Assembly: GCA_964007475.1 (NCBI GenBank)
Contig: OZ023273.1
Coordinates: 135,815,308 to 135,879,307 of the forward strand
Reading direction: 5' to 3'
DNA length: 64,000 bases
Origin: Hybos culiciformis
Taxonomy: Eukaryota; Arthropoda; Insecta; Diptera; Hybotidae
Shown here: positions 52,501 through 60,133 of the stretch, one piece after another
How the letters are laid out: each line of letters opens with the position of its first letter
Numbering within the stretch: position 1 is the stretch's first letter
Program-made: the position numbers and the translations under genes
Notes under the pieces: model-generated
Seen by the model: only the letters and a program-made list of their open reading frames with translations
What the model was told of the DNA's origin: nothing
The model's database searches: none

Positions 52501-54076
52501 TAATAAACAAGTCATTAAAATAATAATGTTAAGCAAAAATTTAAAGAACAACTGAGCAGCTATGCGCAAAATTAATAATATAATGTGTCAAATATTTTTT
52601 CAAAATTTTGCGCACCCATTTTCTTAAAGAACATATTTAGGATTACAAATTAGAACATAAGTTATGTATGCACAGCATTTTCGCAGAAGTATCGTTTGCT
52701 TTCAAGAATGGTTTAAAAATCAATGAATTAAAAATAAAGATTTTATTTATTAAATTAAATTATTATTACTATTGTCTAGTTCCTTAATTCAAACCATATT
52801 TTATGTTCTCAACATTTAATTAAATTAGCTTTTATTTTGAATTAGATAAATAAAATGTACAATGTTTCATTTGAATTTACGATTACATAGTATATAGTAT
52901 AATATGATACAATACATTGAACAGCCTCTTAAGTCAAATTTTAATCTTTACGTGAAATACAAAAGGATTGCATTTGATTCCCTTTCTAGTTAAGTTGAAA
53001 ATCTTGGCTATAGGGACCACAATTCATAAAATGGCTCAAACATAGAATCTCCTAAATATATGTACAAGACAACAGAAAGTATTTATTACAATACATTTAC
53101 ATAATACATAAGCATACATAATACATAAACATAATATAGTTTTTTTTTCTTTAAATTTAGTTTGAAATATTATTTTCTAATTGTGTCCAAAAAGGATTGT
53201 TTGTTTTGTAAAAAAAAAAAAAGGATAGAGTTCATTTTTTTTTTTATTGTGATAGAAAAAAAAAAGTGGATTTACTTTTTAGTACAAGATAAATGGTAGT
53301 ATCCTTGACAAAAGAAAAATAACAAGGATAAAAAATACAATTCTTAACATATAAAACTAAATGAATGGATTTTTATGTGGAAAAAAAGGCTGAAGCAATT
53401 TGCACTTTTGTATTTTTCATACACGATTTTTTTTATCATTAATTTTTTTTTTTTTTTTCATTTCATTTTTTGAAAAAGGTGGAAGGATTACGGATTAAAA
53501 AATATTTGTTTAAAATGACAAATAGACAAAAAAGGATTTTTTTTGTGTGTGTATGTTATATGAGGCTATTTGTGAGGGTTTTTATTTACAAAAGAATTAA
53601 ATAAAATGTTAAAAGAAAAATTATTCTATGTATATTTTATTAGTAGAGAAAACAATTTTTTATTTTTTGAATGAAAATGTAATGTTTAAATTTATTTCCC
53701 TAAATTTGTTTACCTTTTTTTTTTTTATTTTTTTTTTGAAAAGGTGTTGAAATTAGAAAAACAAAAATAGAAAATATGGTTTCATGTGACACTTTAAAGG
53801 TCCGAAATCCTTTCTTTTAAGGCTGAAACTAAAAAAAAAAAATTATTGAATAAGATTACATGTTTTATGCTTCAAGATACATAACTTAAAGACGTAGAAC
53901 ATACCTAAGCATACACAGATCTCATATGGTTTTATTAAATGGGTTACGCCACGGTTCTTGAAAAACAGTATAGTGACTACTATGACAAACTGAAATTTTT
54001 TTTTCATGTTATTCGGAGGCACATCTATCTACACACATGAAGTTTTCTACGCGATGATATTATATGGACAATCGAA
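46509..54076. other. A/T-rich stretch, no gene seen
   Basis: The contents are A/T runs, a palindromic A-(TA)n-T block near 51552-51590, and a tRNA-like relic at 49321-49385. No reading frame is convincing. Confidence 0.5.
49321..49385 (+). repeat. Decayed tRNA-like sequence (SINE head)
   Basis: TGGCTCAGTGG at 49328-49338 is a perfect-looking pol III box A, followed by TAGAGTGGTGGATT as in tRNA D-arm and anticodon stem regions. The box B position reads CCCAGGTACAAAATTCCCGC, a decayed form of GGTTCGAATCC. The overall length fits a tRNA. It is probably the head of an old tRNA-derived SINE or a tRNA pseudogene. Confidence 0.5.
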
Positions 54077-54134
54077 AACATTTTTGAAGTTTATACTTCT
54101 TTAGCCGCGTTTGATGATTTTTGTTAGAGGGTAA
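54077..54134 (+). repeat. Direct repeat flanking the 107-bp array, left copy
   Basis: The sequence GAAGTTTATACTTCTTTAGC followed by CGCGTT, a short variable part and GTAGAGGGTAAAA-like sequence occurs here and again at 55151-55211. The two copies match over about 60 bp with a few differences. GAAGTTTATACTTC is itself nearly palindromic. Confidence 0.8.
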
Positions 54135-54244
54135 AAATCCATTTTCGAATCGAATTTTTCTCAGAATCGTCATCATTTTTCTCAGAAAAATAAGAATAAG
54201 AATACTAATTTTTTTATTATATTTAAGAAACCCAAAATCATATG

Positions 54245-54316
54245 GACAATATGGCTTAGTGGCTATAACATCAGACTGTAAGTCTGAAGGTGCCTGGTTC
54301 GATTCCCAATGACAAG
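54245..54316 (+). repeat. tRNA-Tyr(GTA)-like SINE head or pseudogene
   Basis: The 72-nt segment keeps tRNA numbering. Box A is TGGCTTAGTGG (54252-54262) and box B is GGTTCGATTCC (54296-54306). A perfect anticodon stem TCAGA/TCTGA encloses the loop CTGTAAG, with GTA at position 34-36. The acceptor stem does not pair, the T stem pairs only at two positions, and the D stem is poor, so it cannot be a working tRNA. Metazoan nuclear tRNA-Tyr genes usually carry an intron, which this lacks. With both pol III boxes intact it is best read as a tRNA-derived SINE head. The 107-bp array starts about 60 bp downstream. Confidence 0.6.
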
Positions 54317-54375
54317 ATTTTTTAATTTCAAATATATGTATATATAGGGCCCAATATTACAAGCAAAAAAAGATA

Positions 54376-55150
54376 CGGTTAGGTCGTGCCGGAGCAAAAT
54401 ATACGAAATTTTTTTTTTTTTTAAATAGGTAGCTCCGGTGAAATTAAGATTACCTGAAAAAAAAATTTTGGGTGGGGAACTGCGGTTAGGTCGTGCCGGA
54501 GCAAAATGTACGAAATTTTTTTTTTTTTTCAAAATAGGTAGCTCCGGTGAAATTAATATTACCTGAAATAAAATTTTGGGCAGGGAGGTACGGTTAGGTC
54601 GTGCCGACGCAAAACATACGAAAAAATTTTTTTTTTTAATATAGGTAGCTCCAGTGAAATAATATTACCTGAAAAAAAATTTTTGGGTGGGGAGCTACGG
54701 TTAGGTCGTGCCGGAGCAAAATATACGAAATTTTTTTTTTTTTTCAAAATAGGTAGCTCCGGTAAAATTAATATTACCTGAAAAAAAATGTTGGGTGGGG
54801 AGCTACGGTTAGGTCGTGCCGAAGCAAAATATACCTAAAATTTTTTTTTCAAAATAGGTAGCTCCGGTGAAATAAATATTACCTGAAAAAAAAATTTTGG
54901 GTGGGGAGCTACGGTTAGGTCGTGCCGGAGTTAAATATACGAAAATTTTTTTTTTTTTAAATAGTTAGCTCCGGTGAAATTAAGATTACCAGCCGAAAAA
55001 TTTTTTGGCAGGGAGGTACGGTTAGGTCGTGCCGACGCAAAATATACGAAATTTTTTTTTTTTAATAGGTAGCTCCGGTGAAATTAAGATTATCTGAAAA
55101 AAAATTTTGGGTGGGGAGCTACGGTTAGGTCGTGCCGGAGCAAAATATAT
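54376..55150 (+). repeat. 107-bp tandem array, about eight copies
   Basis: The landmark CGGTTAGGTCGTGCCG starts at 54376, 54483, 54591, 54698, 54806, 54912, 55019 and 55122, with intervals of 103-108 bp. Each unit runs from this landmark through GGAGCAAAATATACGAA, a T-run, ATAGGTAGCTCCGGTGAAAT, ATTACCTGAAAAAA and TTTTGGGTGGGGAGCTA. Within a unit GCCGGAGC pairs with GCTCCGGT, and GTAGCTCC pairs with GGAGCTAC, so every unit can form alternative hairpins. These G+C-richer stems are conserved while the T-run length varies. The period is not a multiple of three, so the short ORFs across it are not protein. Two further units sit inside the foldback element at 56870-57063. Confidence 0.9.
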
Positions 55151-55211
55151 GAACATTTTTTTGAAGTTTATACTTCTTTAGCCGCGTTGTGCGTTTTTTT
55201 GGTAGAGGGTA
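55151..55211 (+). repeat. Direct repeat flanking the 107-bp array, right copy
   Basis: This is the second copy of the 60-bp flanking repeat (GAAGTTTATACTTCTTTAGC, CGCGTTG, GGTAGAGGGTAAAA). A partly inverted match, AAGTATAAACTTCTG, follows at about 55285. The array and the SINE head thus lie between direct repeats about 1.07 kb apart. Confidence 0.8.
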
Positions 55212-56515
55212 AAATATTTTAATTTACATTTTGTACTCAGCAGCCTATCATTTGTAGCCACTGTTATTTCATATTTGAAATCTTTAAGTATAAACTTCTG
55301 TAGGCAGTTCTATACTACTTCGTGTTTTTTTTTTTTAAGTGTCAAAAACTAAAAATTCGTCCACAAAAAAAAGTACATTTTTATGATTAAGGTTCCGAAT
55401 TATTAGGATTAATATACATAAAAATATAATATTTTATTAAAAAAAAAAATATAATAAAATAATAAGCCCTTTTAGTTTCAATTGAAAAAATACGATTTTC
55501 TTGGAATTATTAACGTATTCCGGAAAAATTAACATTGTAAGAGTAAACATTAGGCTATATTGACATTAACAGAATATTGTGACATGGGCATCCGCAAAAA
55601 AAAAAAATACAATAAAATTAATTAAAAAAAGATGTGGAGATATCAAATGTGTGATGGTAATAAATAATGTTGATGAAGAAAAAAATAATATCTTCAGAAT
55701 ATTATAAAATAAATATGATGTTAAATTTATAAAAATATTTATACAATTAATTTTTAGATAATTATGTATTATGTCTAGTTTAATTTTTGGCTGAATTCGG
55801 TTTTAATATTTTTGGTTTAGTTTATTTTTTTGTCAAATATTATGAAAGTTGTGATAAAGGACAAAATTGAATTAAAAAATTTATTATATTATTATTATAA
55901 ATATTATTAACATTAAGATTTAATTAACATGATATACCACTAAAATTATATTTTCCTGTACAGTGTGAAAGTATATATACGTACGTCCTTATGTATTAAA
56001 ATGTAAAAAAAAAATGTAAAAATAAACTGGTTCTTCTGTAAAATTGAAATACCAACACTATTTGCAATTATAACTAGAAATCCACTGGATATTAGTAAAT
56101 AATACTGGAACTATGTTATAATTGAAATGATGACTTCAACTTGAAAGGCACATAATTCCTTTAAATCTTATATGCCCGATTACAGCATTTTAAGTTTTAT
56201 TCTTAATTACTGTGTCAGTAGCTTAATACTTGAATATAAAAATGGTTACTTTGAATCTTAATAACATATTAGTCAAAATAAAATCTTTTTCGTTTACTAT
56301 CAATTTTTTTTTTTTTTTTGTTTTTTATTGAAATGAGATAAATTGATGTTCCGGAATTAAGAAAATACAGGTATCAATATAGTAAAAGAATTTTATATTG
56401 TTAAATGATATTATATATTTTCATAAGAAAAAATATGTAAATCCATGTGACAATTTTAGACATTCAGTTTTCTCTTTTTTTTTTTTTTTGAATATTTTTG
56501 AAAATATAAGATAAT
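55212..56515. other. A/T-rich stretch, no gene seen
   Basis: Simple A/T-rich DNA separates the 107-bp array from the foldback element. No coding patch was found. Confidence 0.5.
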
Positions 56516-56802
56516 CAGAGTTGTAACATTTCAAATAATTCCCAATACCAAATACAAAGTAATTGTATTTGAAAAGTACTGAATTCTTTTGTAAAATAGT
56601 AATTGGATTTGATAAAGTACTGAATACAAAGTAATTGTATTTGAAAAGTACTGAATACTTTTTTCTAAAAGTAATTGGATTTGAAAAAGTACTGAATAAA
56701 AAGTAATTGTATTTGAAAAGTACTGAATACTTTTTTCCAAAAGTAATTGGATTTGATAAAGTACTGAATAAAAAGTAATTGTATTTGAAAAGTACTAAAA
56801 TA
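56516..56802 (+). repeat. Left inverted end: 72-bp tandem repeats
   Basis: AAGTAATTGTATTTGAAAAG starts at 56557, 56629, 56701 and 56773, exactly 72 bp apart. Each unit also contains AGTAATTGGATTTGA and GTACTGAATA, so a shorter ancestral unit (about 36 bp) is visible inside the 72-bp one. Confidence 0.92.
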
Positions 56803-56859
56803 TCAGTAGTATTATTTATAATTTATTCGTGGTTATGTCAGTTCACCTACATTTTGTAT

Positions 56860-57063
56860 TTTTCAAAATAGGTAGCTCCGGTGAAATTAATATTAACTGA
56901 AAAAAATTTTTTGGGTGGGGAGCTACGGTTAGGTCGTGCCGGAGCAAAATATACAAACATTTTTATTTTTTTTTTCAAAATAGGTAGCTCCGGTGAAATT
57001 AATATTACCTGAAAAAAAATTTTTGGGTGAGCAGCTACGGTTAGGTCGTGCCGGAGCAAAATA
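56860..57063 (+). repeat. Two 107-bp-family units inside the foldback element
   Basis: The landmark CGGTTAGGTCGTGCCGGAGC occurs at 56926 and 57038 (112 bp apart), with the same AGGTAGCTCCGGTGAAATTA and GGGTGGGGAGCTA parts as the array at 54.4-55.2 kb and in the same orientation. This ties the two loci to a common origin. Confidence 0.9.
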
Positions 57064-57082
57064 TAGCAACATTCCTTTTTAC

Positions 57083-57805
57083 TCACATACGATAAATAGT
57101 GTCGTTTTAAAAATGACATTATTCATACGATCAAAAAACGACTTTATTCATATAGAAATAATGTCGTTTAGAAGAGACATTATTTATACGAAAAAAAACG
57201 ACTTTATTCATATGATAAATAATGTCGTTTTAAAAGCGACATTATTTATACGAAAAAAACGACTTAATCCATATATAAATTATGACGTGCCTGAAAGCGA
57301 TATAATTCATTTGTATGGTAGGAATAATGTCGTTTTTTCGTATAAATTATGTCCGTATAAATTATTTCGTAGTGCCATTATTTATCGTATGAATAATGTC
57401 GTTTTTTCCGTATAAATAAAATCGCTTTTAAAACGACGTTATTTATCGTGTGAATAATGTCGTTTTTTCCGTATTAATAAAATCGCTTTTAAAACGACAT
57501 TATTTATCGTATTAATAATGTCGTTTTTCCGTATAAATAAAATCGACATTATTTATCGTATGAATAATGCCGTTTTTTTCGTATAAATAAAATCGATTTT
57601 AAAACGACATTATTTATCTTATGAACAATGTCGTTTTTCTCGTATAAATTATGTCCGTATAAATTATTTCGTAGTGCCATTATTTATCATAAGAATAATG
57701 TCGTTTTTTCCGTATAAATAAAATCGCTTTTAAAACGACGTTATTTATCGTATGGATAATGTCGTTTTTCTCGTATAAATTATGTCTGTATAAATTGTTT
57801 CGTAG
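57083..57805. repeat. Palindromic 61-bp array (central foldback)
   Basis: The right part (57320-57805) repeats a unit of about 61 bp containing GAATAATGTCGTTTTTTCCG, TATAAATAAAATCGC and TTTTAAAACGAC, at 57391, 57452, 57513, 57562, 57623, 57693 and 57754. The left part (57083-57260) carries the same units in inverse orientation. The palindrome GTCGTTTTAAAACGAC is the core. A block CGTATAAATTATGTCCGTAT followed by AAATTATTTCGTAGTGCCA interrupts it at 57339 and 57641, with a variant at 57772. The whole would fold into a long hairpin. Confidence 0.88.
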
Positions 57806-58164
57806 TGCCAAATTATGGGGCAAAAAATTAATAAATATAAATGTGCTATTTGATTACCCAATCCTTTACAATGTGAATTTTTTTTTTTTATATTTCTGCA
57901 TATATGTATATAATATAATATTATATTTTAGTAATAATATTATAACATATAACTGTAGTTAAAATTAAAATATAATATAGGCTACTATAGACATCTTTGT
58001 TATCATTATTATACAATTTTTAAATGCTTTTTTAGTTAATTTAAATGTTTATAAGAATTTGCTTAAGATTTTTTTATTTTTAGATGAAAAAAAAAACATA
58101 TTTTTAAATACTTAACACCTCTTCTCGTAGTTTTATTTTAACACCCGTTTATATACGTATATTT

Positions 58165-58457
58165 CAGTACTTTTCAAATACAATTACTTTTTATTCAGTA
58201 CTTATTCAAATCCAAATACTTTTAGAAAAAATTATTCAGTACTTTTCAAATACAATTACTTTTTATTCAGTACTTTATCAAATCCAATTACTTTTGGAAA
58301 AAAGTATTCAGTACTTTTCAAATACAATTACTTTGTATTCAGTACTTTTTCAAATCCAATTACTTTTCGAAAAAAGAATTCAGTACTTTTCAAATACAAT
58401 TACTTTGTATTCAGTACTAGTATTCAGTACCAAAGTATTTGAATATTCACAACTCTG
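58165..58457 (-). repeat. Right inverted end: 72-bp tandem repeats
   Basis: CAATTACTT, the inverse of the left-end motif, recurs at 58181, 58253, 58325 and 58397, exactly 72 bp apart. The terminal part ends ATTCACAACTCTG. Confidence 0.92.
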
Positions 58458-58472
58458 TATATATATATATAT

Positions 58473-58672
58473 NNNNNNNNNNNNNNNNNNNNNNNNNNNN
58501 NNNNNNNNNNNNNNNNNNNNNNNNNNNNNNNNNNNNNNNNNNNNNNNNNNNNNNNNNNNNNNNNNNNNNNNNNNNNNNNNNNNNNNNNNNNNNNNNNNNN
58601 NNNNNNNNNNNNNNNNNNNNNNNNNNNNNNNNNNNNNNNNNNNNNNNNNNNNNNNNNNNNNNNNNNNNNNNN
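58473..58672. other. Assembly gap, 200 N
   Basis: Exactly 200 unknown bases directly follow a TA microsatellite. The round number suggests a scaffold gap of nominal rather than measured length. Confidence 0.95.
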
Positions 58673-59282
58673 GGACACTGCATGGATCTGATGTAGAAGT
58701 TTTCTTTATTTATTTATTTTTTTTTTTTGTTATATAATTATCATTAATATCACATTTAAGACAAAAAAAACATGAATAAAGGATATGTGTATTTTACATT
58801 ATATAGATATACATAATATATTTTGAATTTATGTAATAAAAATTACATTATTAATTGTCACAGCTAGTGTTTTCATTAAAAATAAATAAAAAAAAAAAAA
58901 AACAAAGATATTCTAATGACAGATTATTTATTATCATGTCAGATGATATTTTTGTCCAAGTGATAAATTTCTTGTATCATTATTATTATAATTATAATTT
59001 TTTTTTTGTGTAAAGAAAAACTAAGAAACTTTTTTTTTTGCTGGCTGTGAAATTTAATCTAAATATTTAAAGAAATATACAATTTTGTTTTTAAAACTAA
59101 TAATTAAAAAAATAATTGTTATATATTCAGAAACTTCAGGTAAATCAATCCCTAGTAACCAAAAAAAAAAAAACCTTTTCGATAAAATTGATTTAATGAG
59201 AAAACAGAGAAAACAGAGAAAATTTTAATAATCTAACCGCTTCTTTAGCTTTCAATATGCTTAGAAATTTATTGTACTCAAA
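58673..59282. other. A/T-rich stretch, no gene seen
   Basis: This is sequence after the gap with A/T runs only. Confidence 0.5.
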
Positions 59283-59330
59283 TATTATGCATAAATAATT
59301 TCGAATTTGGTTATTATGCATAAATAATTT
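59283..59330 (+). repeat. 29-bp spaced duplication
   Basis: TATTATGCATAAATAATTT occurs at 59283 and 59312, separated by a short CGAATTTGGT spacer. Confidence 0.85.
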
Positions 59331-59333
59331 GGA

Positions 59334-59500
59334 ATATATGAACTGTTATTTTTGAAAGTGGTATAAGTCCATTTTTTCATGTATCATTTTTTTATGTAAA
59401 TATGGAGAGAAGGTGGCTATGTCTTACTAAAATTACCATTAACTCATTTTTTTTTAAAAAGTGGACTTATACCACTTTCAAAAAAAACAGCTCATATATA
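59334..59500. repeat. Long-stem hairpin (arms about 45 bp)
   Basis: The left arm 59334-59378 contains TTTTTGAAAGTGGTATAAGT followed by CCA. The right arm 59456-59500 is its inverse, with TGGACTTATACCACTTTCAA. Some 40 of 45 positions pair around a 77-nt loop. The motif GTGGTATAAGTCCA is neither simple repeat nor pure A/T. It could be a small MITE, the end of a larger element, or a structured RNA; I see no target duplication. Confidence 0.65.
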
Positions 59501-59890
59501 AATATAATACAAATGAAAGCCCGTTTTTGTATGTTACCAATAAACTTCTAAACGAAAAACGAACGAAACCAAAGAAAAGGTTGTTTTCGTTAATTGTTTT
59601 AGGCTTTCATGATATTTGGTCGACTTCTTTCGGAGCTTGCCTCTCCTTCGACTTTTTTTGCATTATTTTTTTATAAATAAAGACTGAGTTAGAGCCAAAC
59701 AGGGCCAGGATCGACTAGTAACAAATAAAGTGTAAAAGCAAAATTAATTTTTTTTTGTTCCTATATTGTGTATACATTAAAAATGTTGTCTGTATTGATT
59801 TGCAAATTTAATGCTGTCAATTTTTATAAAATTGAAAGTGACATTCCTAATTTTAGAATCTTCATAATATAAATTTAAAAATAATTCTTT
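59501..59890. other. Spacer with a G+C-richer patch, no gene called
   Basis: The patch 59510-59720 contains a CGAAAAACGAACGAAACC segment, GGTCGACTTCTTTCGGAGCT and GAGCCAAACAGGGCCAGGAT. Its composition differs from its surroundings and it may belong to the same element as the hairpin just before it. The 71-codon frame across it reads from inside the hairpin arm, so I do not call a protein. Confidence 0.4.
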
Positions 59891-60133
59891 TTAATATTTT
59901 AAATAATTTATATATACCTTAATAATCCTTATGTTTTTCTTGCAGTCACAATGACAGTCAAGTATATGAGATTTTTTTTTTACGTTATTTAATTTACAAC
60001 CACTTCTTTTACAATTTACTGCGAAAATCATAATAAAATGTTGAGTAAACTTTTTATTCCATACTTCCATACTTCTGTGTCGGTCTTTCAGCAAAAATTG
60101 TTCAACAAAACGTATCTTTTTTTGTTCTATCAT
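59891..60133 (-). CDS. Cysteine-containing ORF or exon, unidentified
   Basis: The minus strand is open for 80 codons from MIEQKKIRFVEQFLLKDRHR to a stop after YINYLKY. It contains FAVNCKRSGCKLNNVKKKSH and then LDCHCDCKKN. A donor-like GTATAT follows the codons IIK near 59920, so it could be one exon. The piece IMIFAVNCKRSGC faintly recalls the last exon of the two-module gene (MIEVFVLTCSQNDC), but no signal peptide exon or second module is visible nearby. The link is speculative. Confidence 0.22.
   Translation of the reverse strand: MIEQKKIRFVEQFLLKDRHRSMEVWNKKFTQHFIMIFAVNCKRSGCKLNNVKKKSHILDCHCDCKKNIRIIKVYINYLKY

Larger units (their letters stand above)
56516..58457. mobile_element. Foldback-like DNA transposon with hAT-type ends, 1,942 bp
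   Basis: The left end is CAGAGTTGTAACATTTCAAAT and the right end, read inverted, is CAGAGTTGTGAATATTCAAAT. CAGAG is a common start of hAT elements. Long inverted ends follow (about 287 and 293 bp), each made of 72-bp tandem repeats. Between them are two 107-bp units (56870-57063) and a palindromic array (57083-57805). There is no transposase. The 8-bp flanks (AAGATAAT and TATATATA) do not match, but the right flank is a TA microsatellite next to an assembly gap. Long tandem-repeat inverted ends around a variable centre are the design of foldback elements. Confidence 0.7.

Noticed and set aside
54376..55150. TTAGG in each 107-bp unit as telomeric repeat
   Set aside because: The insect telomere is a tandem (TTAGG)n; here the pentamer occurs once per unit within a longer conserved sequence.
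54376..55150. Regular repeats as a CRISPR array
   Set aside because: Units are tandem with no unique spacers, and the genome is eukaryotic.
54263..57119. Short ORFs repeating FAPARPNRSSPPK
   Set aside because: They are translations of the 107-bp tandem unit. The period is not divisible by three and each ORF stops in the T-runs, so no protein is implied.
58294..58737. ORFs running through the assembly gap
   Set aside because: They are open only because N bases translate as X.
59461..59676. 71-codon plus-strand ORF
   Set aside because: It begins inside the right arm of the long hairpin and shows no protein features beyond chance.
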